Both the position numbers and the translations under genes were made by a program. Positions 8,309-16,262 of a stretch of DNA of 38,650 nucleotides are shown here, in pieces (positions within the stretch are counted from its first letter, which is position 1; each line of letters starts with the position of its first letter). Under the pieces are notes generated by a model that was not told where the DNA came from, made no database searches, and saw nothing but the letters and a program-made list of their open reading frames with translations. Origin of the DNA: Opitutaceae bacterium (lineage in GTDB: Bacteria > Verrucomicrobiota > Verrucomicrobiia > Opitutales > Opitutaceae); NCBI GenBank assembly GCA_030648295.1, contig JAUSID010000291.1, positions 1-38,650 of the forward strand, given 5' to 3'.

Positions 8309-9538
8309 ATGTCCCCTCTCCGCCGCCGGTGGCTGATCCTCGCGCTGATCTTCGGCGCGATTGTGCTCAACTACGTCGACCGTCAGATTCTCTCGATCCT
8401 GAAGCCGACGCTGAAAAGGGAATTCGGCTTCGACGATCGCGGGTATGCGGTGCTGGTGAACGTGTTCACGATCGGTTACGCGACGATGTACCCGGTCACC
8501 GGCTGGCTCGTGGATCGGTTTGGCGCGCGGATCGTCATGCTGCTGGGAATCATCGGCTGGTCGGCGGCGTGTATTGGCGCCGGCCTTACGCGGACGCTCG
8601 GACAGTTCACATTTTTTCGCGGCCTGCTCGGGCTCGCCGAGCCGACCGCGTTCCCGGCGCAGCTGCGCGTCGTGACGACGTGGTTTCCGGGCACCCTGCG
8701 CGCGACCGCAAACAGCGTGTCGGTGGCGGGTGGCACGTTTGGCGCCGTGATCGCCCCGCCGCTCGTGGCCTGGCTGGCCCTCACGTTCAACTGGCACGCC
8801 GCGTTCGTCGTCCCGGGCATCCTGGGCCTGGTCATCGCGGTGTTGTGGGTGATGGTTTATCGCGACCCGCCCGCGGAGATTCTTGCGCAAGCGGCGGCCT
8901 CGACGGCCGACGCGGGTTCCGGCGTCCGCTTTACCTGGCCGCAGCTCTGGCGCACGCGGACGTTGTGGGGCATCCTCGTCATCCGGTTCATCAGCGATCC
9001 GGTGTGGTATTTTTGCCTGTTCTGGCTGCCGGGCTATCTGCAGGAAAACTCCGGGCTGACGCTGAAGCAGATCGGCCTGGTCGGCTGGATTCCGTTCCTG
9101 GCGGCCGATATTGGAGGCATCGCCAGTGCGGCCTGGTCCGATCGAATGGTGAAACGCGGGATGCAGCCGCTGCGCGCGCGCAAAGTGATGCTGACGGCGG
9201 TGGCGGTGCTGGCGCCCGTCTGCGTGCTCACGCCGCACCTGCCGCATCCGGCGGCGACCCTTGCCATTTTCAGCGTCGTGGCCGCGGTGTGCCTGAGCTG
9301 GCTGTTCAGCCTGAGCGTGGTGATCGCGGAAACGTTTCCCCTGCGCAATGCCGCCAGCGTGCTGGGCATCGCGGGCGGCTGCGGCGCCGCCGGCGCGGTG
9401 GTGTTCAACACGTTTGTCGGCGACATGTTCGCAAACTTCGGGCCGGCGCGCGTCTTCGCTGCCATGGCGGTGTTGCATCCCACCGCGGCGCTGCTGCTGT
9501 GGACGATGACACGGAGAGAAAGACCGCCAGCAGCATGA
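8309..9538 (+). CDS. MFS transporter, anion:cation symporter (hexuronate/organic anion) type
   Basis: A 409-residue inner-membrane carrier with about twelve hydrophobic helices. The N terminus (IVLNYVDRQILSILKPTLKREFG) and the loop after helix 2 (GWLVDRFGARIVMLLG) match the ACS branch of the major facilitator family, which includes hexuronate, glucarate and phthalate carriers. It also shows FFRGLLGLAEPTAFPAQL before helix 5. The gene overlaps the next one by 4 bases (ATGA at 9535-9538), so carrier and exported phosphodiesterase are translationally coupled. It may import the product released outside by the phosphodiesterases. Substrate is not deducible. Confidence 0.9.
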   Translation: MSPLRRRWLILALIFGAIVLNYVDRQILSILKPTLKREFGFDDRGYAVLVNVFTIGYATMYPVTGWLVDRFGARIVMLLGIIGWSAACIGAGLTRTLGQFTFFRGLLGLAEPTAFPAQLRVVTTWFPGTLRATANSVSVAGGTFGAVIAPPLVAWLALTFNWHAAFVVPGILGLVIAVLWVMVYRDPPAEILAQAAASTADAGSGVRFTWPQLWRTRTLWGILVIRFISDPVWYFCLFWLPGYLQENSGLTLKQIGLVGWIPFLAADIGGIASAAWSDRMVKRGMQPLRARKVMLTAVAVLAPVCVLTPHLPHPAATLAIFSVVAAVCLSWLFSLSVVIAETFPLRNAASVLGIAGGCGAAGAVVFNTFVGDMFANFGPARVFAAMAVLHPTAALLLWTMTRRERPPAA

Positions 9539-11016
9539 AAATCGGACTTGGAGATGCGAAGTCACATGTCTCGAGGTGGAGCCCGTTGTCCCCAACGGGC
9601 TGGTTTGGGGCGCGCGCGACTGCCCTGAAGCGCGTTTGGGACAACGCGCTCCACCTCGGAATCGTCGCCTTCGTTTCCGCCGCAACCCTCGCCCAACCTG
9701 CGACGCCCAACGCCGGCCGCGCGCTCCTGCTGATTTCCATCGACGGCCTGCGCCCCGACTACGTCCTCGAGGCGGACAAGCACGGGCTGAAACTGCCGCA
9801 CCTCACCGGCCTCGCCCGTGGCGGCGCCCATGCCACGGGCGTGCGCGGCGTGCTGCCATCCGCGACCTATCCCAGCCACACGACCATCATCACCGGCGCG
9901 GCCCCGGCGCGGCACGGCATCGTGGCGAATCATCCCTTCGGGCAGGCGGTGAAGGACCTCGACGTATGGTATTATTACGCGGAGGACCTTCGCGGGACGA
10001 CGCTCTGGGATGCCGCGGCGCAGGGCGGCTACGTCACCGGCAGTATCAGCTGGCCGGTTACGGTGGGCGCAATCCCGATTCGCTGGAACATCCCCGAATA
10101 CGCGCTCACCCGCACGCCCGAGGACGTGCGCATCACGCGCGGCGCGTCGACGCCCGGGTTGATGGCGCAGCTCGAAAAAAAGGCGGGACCTTATCTCACG
10201 GAAGTCAGCGACGCCGTGAAACGCGACTGGGCGCGCACTCGTTACGCGGTGGAATTAATCCGGCAGAAGCACGTGCGCTTCATCACGGTGCATCTGGCCG
10301 CGTCGGACAACCTGCAGCACCGCCACGGGCCGTTCACGCCGCCGGTGTTCAAGGCGCTCGAGGAAATCGATCGCATGGTCGGCGATATGCGCGATGCCAT
10401 CCGCGCGGAAGATGCGCGGGCCGCGGTCTGCATCGTGTCCGACCACGGGTTTGCGCCGGTGAGCAAGGTGCTATGGCTCGATGCGATTTTTGTGCAGGAA
10501 GGGCTCATCACGCTGAAAACAAGGGAGACGACGGTGGAAAAGTCCGGCGTCGCCGATTGGGTGGCGCGTCCGTGGCACGCCGGCGGTTCCGCCGCGATCA
10601 GGTTGAAAAACCCGGCGGACGCGGCCGCGCGCGAGCGGGTGGCGTCGCTCCTCGCGCGGCTGGCGGCCGACCCGGAGAACGGAATCGCGGCCATCCTCGA
10701 TGCGAACGCCATTCGGGACCTCGGCGGCGATCCCGCGGCGCAGTTCTGGGTCACGATGCGCGCCGGCTTCATGGTGAGCGCCACGCTGCAACCCTCGATT
10801 GTCAGCATCGTGAGCGCGCGTGGCACGCACGGCCACGCGCCGACGCTGCCGGAGGTGGCGTCGACCTTCTTCATCGCGGGCGAGGGCGTCGCGGCGGGCC
10901 GCAACCTCGGCTCGATCGACATGCGCAGCATCGCGCCGACCCTGGCGAAATTCATGGGCGTGCCGTTTCCTTTCGCCGAAGCGCCGGCCCTCGATATTCT
11001 CTCCCCCTCAAAGTGA
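9535..11016 (+). CDS. Exported type I phosphodiesterase/nucleotide pyrophosphatase (alkaline phosphatase superfamily)
   Basis: A 493-residue metal-dependent phosphodiesterase. Metal ligand D70 lies in ISIDGLRPDY; the likely nucleophile T111 in PSATYPSHTTIITG; later metal ligands are in HLAASDNLQHRHGP, VSDHGF and GTHGHAP, in the order of the NPP family. The gene overlaps the MFS gene by 4 bases and is 8 bases from the next gene. Codons for residues 13-42 lie inside a 90-base palindromic repeat (9571-9660), so the N terminus is odd: a hydrophobic secretion core (residues 41-53, LGIVAFVSAATLA) follows repeat-encoded residues, one of which supplies the KR charge. Initiation inside the repeat is an alternative. 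Known relatives split nucleotide or glycerophosphodiester bonds in the periplasm. Confidence 0.88.
   Translation: MKIGLGDAKSHVSRWSPLSPTGWFGARATALKRVWDNALHLGIVAFVSAATLAQPATPNAGRALLLISIDGLRPDYVLEADKHGLKLPHLTGLARGGAHATGVRGVLPSATYPSHTTIITGAAPARHGIVANHPFGQAVKDLDVWYYYAEDLRGTTLWDAAAQGGYVTGSISWPVTVGAIPIRWNIPEYALTRTPEDVRITRGASTPGLMAQLEKKAGPYLTEVSDAVKRDWARTRYAVELIRQKHVRFITVHLAASDNLQHRHGPFTPPVFKALEEIDRMVGDMRDAIRAEDARAAVCIVSDHGFAPVSKVLWLDAIFVQEGLITLKTRETTVEKSGVADWVARPWHAGGSAAIRLKNPADAAARERVASLLARLAADPENGIAAILDANAIRDLGGDPAAQFWVTMRAGFMVSATLQPSIVSIVSARGTHGHAPTLPEVASTFFIAGEGVAAGRNLGSIDMRSIAPTLAKFMGVPFPFAEAPALDILSPSK
9571..9660. repeat. REP/BIME-like palindromic element inside a coding sequence
   Basis: The left arm (9571-9600, begins TCGAGGTGGAGC) and right arm (9630-9660, ends GCTCCACCTCGGA) are imperfect inverted copies of about 30 bases. 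Each arm is itself a small palindrome (GCCCGTTG/CAACGGGC on the left, GCGCGTTTGGGACAACGCGC on the right). This nested structure is typical of REP doublets. The element is read through in frame by the phosphodiesterase gene. Confidence 0.75.
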
Positions 11017-11024
11017 ACCAATCC

Positions 11025-12446
11025 ATGAAACCGAGTGACACTCGCGTGATTCACGAACCGGCGAAGACCGTGCCGGTCCGCGCCGACTACGACATCCTCG
11101 TCGTGGGCGGCGGGCCCGCCGGCCTCACCACCGCGCTGGCCGCGGCGGAAGACGGCTTGAAGGTCGGGCTGATCGAGAGCCGCAGCTTCGTCGGCGGCAA
11201 CATGACCATCGGGCTGCCCGTACTTGGTTTCCTGGGACAGAAGAAAAACCAGATCATCAAGGGGCTGCCGCAGAAATTCATCGACCGGCTGCGGGCGGTG
11301 AAGGGCGCGAGCGAGCATCGCTGGTGCCCGTTGCACATGGGCATCACGCTGGTCGAGCCGGAGGCGGTCAAAACCGTCGCGCTCCAGATGCTCACCGAGG
11401 CGAAGGTCGACGTGACGTTCCATGCGATGGGCGTGGGCGTCGTCATGGATGGTGATGTGATTCGCGGCATCATCACCGAGAGCAAGAGCGGTCGCGAAGC
11501 CGTGCTCGGGAAGATTGTCGTCGATTGCACCGGCGATGCCGATGTGGCCCACCGCGCCGGCGTGCCGTGCGAAAAGGGCAACGAGAAGGGAGGCATGCAA
11601 CCGCCGACGCTCATGTTCTGCCTCGGCGGCGTGGATACCGAGAAGCTGCGCCACAGCATTGCGCAACAGCCGCGCACCTACGTCACCGATTTCATCCCCG
11701 CGGAATATTTTGGTCAGAACAACCAGTTCATCGTCGTCGGCCTGCGTGAGCTCATTGCCCGGGCACGGCAGGAACGAGGTCTCGAAATCCCGAACGAGCG
11801 GACGATTATCATCACCGGGCTCCGGCCGGGCGAGGTGTGGATCAACATGACGCGCGTGGCGGGCGTCGATGCCACCGACGTGCGCAGCCTGACGTTCGGG
11901 GAAATCGAGGCGCGCCGGCAGATCGACGACATCCACACCTACCTGAAGAGCTACGTGCCCGGCTTCGAAACCTGCCACTTCACGAGGACGGCGCCATTTC
12001 TCGGCATTCGCGAGACGCGCCGGATTGTCGGTTACTACACGATGACCCAGGACGACGTGCTCGGCTGCCGCCATTTCGAGGATGCCATCGCGGTCGCGAG
12101 CTACCCCATCGACATCCACCGCCCGGGCGACGAAGGCTGCACGTTGATCTGGTGCGGCGACTGTTACGACATTCCGTACCGCTCGCTGCTGCCGACAAAG
12201 GTGGAGAATCTCCTGGTCGCCGGACGCTGCATCTCCACCACCCACGAGGCGATGGGGGCGATTCGCGTGATGGCGACGTGCATGGCGATGGGGGAAGCCG
12301 CCGGCCGCGCGGCGAAGATGGCGGTGAGAGAGGGCGTCTCGCCGGCCCGGATCGACGTGGCGAAGTTGCAGGCGGAACTCGTGGCGAAGGGTGCCTATTT
12401 GCGGGAACCCGGAGTCGCACCTGGCGCTGTATCCGCCACCAGGTGA
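11025..12446 (+). CDS. FAD-dependent oxidoreductase (FAD_oxidored type)
   Basis: A 473-residue flavoprotein. The dinucleotide-binding motif is VVGGGPAGLTTALAAAEDG (glycines 28, 30 and 33), followed by a second beta strand ending in E. VVDCTGDADVAHRAG near 165-180 and LLVAGRCISTTHEAMGAIR near 405-423 are the FAD-contact segments of this family. No signal peptide is present, so it should act in the cytoplasm. It begins 8 bases after the phosphodiesterase stop, which makes it part of the same operon. The substrate is probably an alcohol or polyol released by uptake, but nothing in the sequence fixes this. The stop codon overlaps one arm of an inverted repeat. Confidence 0.85.
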   Translation: MKPSDTRVIHEPAKTVPVRADYDILVVGGGPAGLTTALAAAEDGLKVGLIESRSFVGGNMTIGLPVLGFLGQKKNQIIKGLPQKFIDRLRAVKGASEHRWCPLHMGITLVEPEAVKTVALQMLTEAKVDVTFHAMGVGVVMDGDVIRGIITESKSGREAVLGKIVVDCTGDADVAHRAGVPCEKGNEKGGMQPPTLMFCLGGVDTEKLRHSIAQQPRTYVTDFIPAEYFGQNNQFIVVGLRELIARARQERGLEIPNERTIIITGLRPGEVWINMTRVAGVDATDVRSLTFGEIEARRQIDDIHTYLKSYVPGFETCHFTRTAPFLGIRETRRIVGYYTMTQDDVLGCRHFEDAIAVASYPIDIHRPGDEGCTLIWCGDCYDIPYRSLLPTKVENLLVAGRCISTTHEAMGAIRVMATCMAMGEAAGRAAKMAVREGVSPARIDVAKLQAELVAKGAYLREPGVAPGAVSATR

Positions 12447-12518
12447 CGCGGACCCATTGGTCACGCTCGCATCCGCCGCGGTGGAGACCGCATCTCGAAC
12501 TCGCCAATGGGACGCGTC
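12445..12518. repeat. 74-base inverted-repeat element over a stop codon
   Basis: GACGCGGACCCATTGG at 12445-12460 pairs with CCAATGGGACGCGTC at 12504-12518, with one extra base in the left arm. The left arm includes the last two bases of the oxidoreductase stop codon. The right arm contains an ATG at 12507 that could be mistaken for the next gene's start. It may act as a processing or attenuation hairpin between the two genes. Confidence 0.6.
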
Positions 12519-12527
12519 GGGCCAAGT

Positions 12528-14201
12528 ATGCGGCCGATGCCTTCTTCGTTCACCGGCCGGGCCTGGTTTGCATGCCGGACCGGCGCCATCCTCTCGCTTG
12601 CCCTTGCGGCCCTGCAGTCGGCGCGCGCCCAACCCGGCCCGGCCTCCCCACCGCCCGGCGAGGGGAACCCGCGTCCACGCCTCGTCCTGGTGGTCGTGGT
12701 TGACGGGTTGCGCCCGGACTTAATCAGCGCCGCAACGACGCCGACGCTCGACCGTTTGCGGCGGGAGGGCGTGGAATATCTGAACGCCCACTCTGCGTTT
12801 CCCACCGTGACGCGGGTGAACGCGGCGGTGCTCGTCACTGGCGCGCACCCCCGGCAGACCGGCATCACTTCCAACACCCTTTACGACCGCCGGCTGAACG
12901 GTGGGCAGCCTTTCAACACCGGGCTGGCCGAGAACCTGTGGCCGTTGGCCGAGATCCATGGCGGCCGCATGATCTCGCCGGTCACCCTTGGCGAAGTGTT
13001 GACCAGCGCCGGTCTGTCATTCGCCGCAATCAGCAGCGGTTCCACCGGACAGGCAATCCTCCTCAATTCGCAGGCGAAGGCAGGCAGCGGCATGGTCATC
13101 AATGGAGCCTTCGAGGGTGGCCGGAGAACGGCATATCCAAATTCGGTCGACGAGGCGATCAAGGCGCGCTTTGGCCTGAAGCCTGCCGGCGCGGACGCCG
13201 ACAGCCTCGAATGGACGGAGCGGGTCCTTCGCGAATTCGTGCTGCCGGAGGTCAAACCCGCCGTGCTCATCGACTGGGTGACCGAGCCCGATCACACCCA
13301 GCACAAGGCGGGCGTCGGTTCTCCCGCCACCCTTGCCGCCATCCGGCGGGCGGATGAGAGCATCGCGAAAACGCTCGCGACTCTCGAGGCGTCCGAGCTG
13401 CTCCGCGATACCGCCATCATCGTGACGGCCGACCACGGATTCATCGCGCATGAGCAGGGCATCAATGTCACGGACGCGCTGATACAGGCAGGCCTGAAGC
13501 AGAGCCGGGTGTCCCGCGATGTCATCATCACCTCGGACAGCCAGTCGGTGCAGTTTTTCGTCGAGAACCGCGAGGCGAAGAAGATTCGCGCGATCGTGGA
13601 ATTTTTGCAGACCCAAGCCTGGTCGGACGGGCTTTTCGTCGACGCCACGGCTCCACTCGGCGCGCCGGCGACGAACGGGCCGCCGGGAGGTGTGCCGCCT
13701 GTCGAGGGCTGGCTGCCCGGTACCTTTTCACTGCAACTGGTTCACCTTGCGCCCCTCGAGGGCCGGCCGGATATCGTCCTCACGCTACCGTGGCGCTCGG
13801 AAAAAAACGCTTTCGGCCATTCAGGCCTGCAAACGGCGAACCGCGCTGCCGTTGGGCCGGTGACGGGACATGAGTCCGGCCACGGGGGCATGAGTCCATG
13901 GGTCCTCCGCACGCCGTTGCTGCTGTGGGGTCGCCACTTCAAGGAACGTTGCGTCGTCGGGGCGCCCGCTGGAAATGTGGATATAACTCCAACTGTGTTG
14001 GCATTGATGGGATTGGCGCCGCCGCAGGGGGCATCTGGCCGCGTTTTGCGCGAAGCTTTTCGGGGCGGGCCCGACGAGCAGAAACTCCGCGCCGAGTCGC
14101 GGGTCCATGAAGTCAATTCGCGCCATGGCTTTCGCGCTGCGATCCAGTTGAGTGCTTCGGATGGCCGCTGGTATCTCGATAAGTGCTGGCGGATTCAGTA
14201 A
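12528..14201 (+). CDS. Exported alkaline phosphatase superfamily phosphodiesterase
   Basis: A second, distinct phosphodiesterase, 557 residues from the chosen start. The start at 12528 (or 12537) is preferred because the in-frame ATG at 12507 sits in an inverted repeat. The N terminus has a secretion signal (TGAILSLALAALQSARA before Q35). Metal and nucleophile motifs follow the NPP order: VVVVDGLRPD (D59), FPTVTRVNAAVLVTG (T93), WVTEPDHTQHKAG, TADHGF and a C-terminal ESGHGGM segment. It is 81 bases downstream of the oxidoreductase and continues the operon orientation. With the GDPD and the first phosphodiesterase this makes three exported phosphoester-cleaving enzymes in one locus. Confidence 0.86.
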   Translation: MRPMPSSFTGRAWFACRTGAILSLALAALQSARAQPGPASPPPGEGNPRPRLVLVVVVDGLRPDLISAATTPTLDRLRREGVEYLNAHSAFPTVTRVNAAVLVTGAHPRQTGITSNTLYDRRLNGGQPFNTGLAENLWPLAEIHGGRMISPVTLGEVLTSAGLSFAAISSGSTGQAILLNSQAKAGSGMVINGAFEGGRRTAYPNSVDEAIKARFGLKPAGADADSLEWTERVLREFVLPEVKPAVLIDWVTEPDHTQHKAGVGSPATLAAIRRADESIAKTLATLEASELLRDTAIIVTADHGFIAHEQGINVTDALIQAGLKQSRVSRDVIITSDSQSVQFFVENREAKKIRAIVEFLQTQAWSDGLFVDATAPLGAPATNGPPGGVPPVEGWLPGTFSLQLVHLAPLEGRPDIVLTLPWRSEKNAFGHSGLQTANRAAVGPVTGHESGHGGMSPWVLRTPLLLWGRHFKERCVVGAPAGNVDITPTVLALMGLAPPQGASGRVLREAFRGGPDEQKLRAESRVHEVNSRHGFRAAIQLSASDGRWYLDKCWRIQ

Positions 14202-14269
14202 CGGTTGCCGGGGTGCGGGATAGTCTTTTGCGGTCGGGTGAACCGCACCGGTTCGCGGGTGTCGGAACG

Positions 14270-14977
14270 ATGATGATCCTTCGGCTCGCCGCTCTCATTC
14301 TTCTCGCCGGGACGCCGGGGTTTGCCGCGTCGTCGAAGATCGACCTGTTGGAGCAGGCGGTGGACAACTGGTTGGGCGAGCGCGAGCACTGGGCCTTCAC
14401 GCAGCGTGCGGTCGAATACGACGGTGGCAAACCGCGCGAACGGCTCGAGCGCTACGACCCTTCGAAGCCGGGGAATGGGCGGTGGACACTGCTCGCGATT
14501 GATGGAAGACCGCCGACGTCGGAGCAGCATGAGGCATGGGCGCGCAAGAAGTTCCGCAAGAACAAGCGGCGATTCGATTCGCCCATCGGCGATTACTTCG
14601 AGTTTCAGAACGCCCGCGTGCTGTCCGAAACGCATGAGACGGTGCGGTATGGAGTGCCGCTGCGTCGCGACAAGAACTGGCTGTTTCAGACCGACAAGGT
14701 GCGGGTCACAGTAACGGTCAACAAGCAGACGAAGGCGCTCGAGCACCTCGTCGCCGATTTGCGCGAGCCCATGAAGGTCCTGCTGGGGATTGCCAAGATC
14801 ACCGACGGGGTGATCGATCTCACCTTTGACGACAATGGCGGACCGGATCCGGAGTCGGCGGCCCCGACGGGGACCGCCAAGGTGACTGTATCCAAATTTG
14901 GCGAACGCGCGGAATTCACCTGGACCGATTTCAAGCGGGTGACGCCGCATCCGTCCCGGTTCACGCAAAACGAATAG
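14270..14977 (+). CDS. Exported hypothetical protein, paralog of the next gene
   Basis: A 235-residue protein that I do not recognise. The start at 14270 places a clean signal peptide (MMILRLAALILLAGTPGFA) at the N terminus; longer versions from 14183 add unrelated residues. The mature part is charged and has no membrane segment, which suggests a periplasmic soluble protein. It shares YDPSKP (near residue 61), a similar W(T/A)..(A/S)I(D/N)G stretch after it and a C-terminal FKRV.P..RF motif with the protein at 15126, so the two are diverged tandem duplicates. It ends naturally a few residues after that motif. Function unknown. Confidence 0.75.
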   Translation: MMILRLAALILLAGTPGFAASSKIDLLEQAVDNWLGEREHWAFTQRAVEYDGGKPRERLERYDPSKPGNGRWTLLAIDGRPPTSEQHEAWARKKFRKNKRRFDSPIGDYFEFQNARVLSETHETVRYGVPLRRDKNWLFQTDKVRVTVTVNKQTKALEHLVADLREPMKVLLGIAKITDGVIDLTFDDNGGPDPESAAPTGTAKVTVSKFGERAEFTWTDFKRVTPHPSRFTQNE

Positions 14978-14991
14978 GACTTTGTCGTGTG

Positions 14992-15040
14992 CCTGGGAGC
15001 GCGGGCGTCTCGCCCGCATGGCATGTCAGTTCGAGCGGTG
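14992..15040. repeat. Half copy of the CCTGGGAGCGCGGGCGTC repeat
   Basis: CCTGGGAGCGCGGGCGTC at 14992-15009 is identical to the first 18 bases of the complete 65-base palindromic element at 34910-34974. The matching inverted right end is absent here, so this is a partial or diverged copy between the two paralogs. Translated, it gives the AWERGR peptide seen in spurious extensions of neighbouring frames. Confidence 0.65.
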
Positions 15041-15125
15041 GCGCATTCGGCCGGGGCGACCCACGACGACAATGGCTGCGCAGGAACGCTCGCCATCCTC
15101 GGGTCGTAGCGTTGATTCGACGCCC

Positions 15126-16262
15126 ATGGTTGTTCGCGCCTGCTATTTCGGTGCCGTTGTCATTGCCGCTTCCGCATTGGCGCCGTGCGCGGCCGCAGTG
15201 GCCGGCGCGATTCCGGGCAACCGCGCCGCGACGGCTTCTGAGGTCGAACTGCTCACGCGCGCGCTGGAGAAAACCGCCGCCGACATGGGCCGCTGGTCGT
15301 ATACGGAAACGCGACTCATCCGGGACGAGAAGGGCAGGGTGAAGAGCACCGTGGTCGTCCGCTACGATCCGTCGAAACCGTATGCGGAGCAGTGGGCGCC
15401 GATTTCGATTAATGGAAAATCGCCCTCATCCTCGGACCGCGACAAGTATCGGCGGCAGGGCGAGCGCGAAGGGAAGCGCAGCGAGCGCGGTGAATCGTCG
15501 CGCCGCTACTCGCTCGGTGAACTGCTGGAGGTCACCAAGGCGAAAGTCGCGCGCGATGATGGAGCCGCGTTCGTGTTCGACGTGCCGCTCCGCGTGGAAA
15601 ACAACAACCGTTTTCCGCCGGAGAAATTCGAGGTTCTCATCCGGGTGGAGAAGAAGGTGGGCGCGATTGGGAACATTGCGCTGCGGTTGCGGGAGTCGTT
15701 TCGCTCGAAGCTCATTCTGAAGGTGAAATCCGGCGATGGCGTGCTCGAATTCGCCGCCGTGGATGCCCAGCACCCGCCGACGCTGACCGCGATCCGCGGC
15801 GACGCGTCGGCCTCGATTCTATTCGTGAGCGTCGGTGGCGAACTCGACTTGAAACGCACCGGCTTCAAGCGCGTGAAGCCCTACAGCGAGCGTTTCGAAG
15901 TGAAGATCGGCACGCTGAAATCGATCGATTTCTTAAGTAAAAGTGGCTGCGGCTTCCCCATTCGGCAAGCCTCTCGGCAGGCTCGAGGCCTTTCAGTCGA
16001 AATCACAGTTGGCCGTGAGCTCGTCGAATCGGCTCAGGGCCCCGAGCCCGTCGAGGGGCAGCCGCAGATGGGATCGAAAGTTCGCTCGAATGTCCCTGCG
16101 GCAGAGCCTGCCCTGAGCTTGTCGAAGGGATGCCGCAGCCACTTCGGACAATGCACTTCGTTGCCACTGTGTAGCCACTATTCTCCCTCCTCCGGCGGGG
16201 TGAAACCGCGGCGAAGCACGTTCTCGGCGATGGCGCGGGGGAAGAGGAAATTTTCCAGGTAG
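15126..16262 (+). CDS. Exported hypothetical protein with repeat-derived C-terminal tail
   Basis: A 378-residue paralog of the previous gene; I do not recognise a named family. The start at 15126 gives a secretion signal (YFGAVVIAASALAPCAAAVAGA), while upstream in-frame codons come from a palindromic repeat. The conserved body ends near base 15935 with FKRVKPYSERFEV, matching the C terminus of its shorter paralog. The remaining roughly 109 residues are encoded by dispersed repeat DNA: a 64-base unit also found at 22975-23038, and GAGCCCGTCGAGGGG and CCTGAGCTTGTCGAAGGG motifs. The last 85 bases run antisense over the 3' end of putA. Loss of the original stop by repeat insertion is the simplest reading. 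Function unknown. Confidence 0.7.
   Translation: MVVRACYFGAVVIAASALAPCAAAVAGAIPGNRAATASEVELLTRALEKTAADMGRWSYTETRLIRDEKGRVKSTVVVRYDPSKPYAEQWAPISINGKSPSSSDRDKYRRQGEREGKRSERGESSRRYSLGELLEVTKAKVARDDGAAFVFDVPLRVENNNRFPPEKFEVLIRVEKKVGAIGNIALRLRESFRSKLILKVKSGDGVLEFAAVDAQHPPTLTAIRGDASASILFVSVGGELDLKRTGFKRVKPYSERFEVKIGTLKSIDFLSKSGCGFPIRQASRQARGLSVEITVGRELVESAQGPEPVEGQPQMGSKVRSNVPAAEPALSLSKGCRSHFGQCTSLPLCSHYSPSSGGVKPRRSTFSAMARGKRKFSR
15969..16140. repeat. Dispersed repeat cluster with CCTGAGCTTGTCGAAGGG motifs
   Basis: Bases 15969-16032 match 22975-23038 at about 53 of 64 positions, by eye. The cluster continues with GGCTCAGGGCCCCGAGCC, CCCGTCGAGGGG and CCTGAGCTTGTCGAAGGG. These motifs resemble widely scattered short repeats whose translations (for example LSLSKG) turn up in many annotated proteins. 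It forms the tail of the upstream hypothetical gene. Confidence 0.6.

Noticed and set aside
8329-9534. N-terminal extension of the first phosphodiesterase through the whole MFS gene
   Set aside because: It is the MFS gene read in a shifted frame. The ATGA overlap at 9535-9538 and the hydrophobic signal after it support separate genes.
10242-12632. Long antisense frame (796 codons) across the phosphodiesterase and oxidoreductase genes
   Set aside because: It overlaps two genes with intact catalytic motifs and has no domain features of its own.
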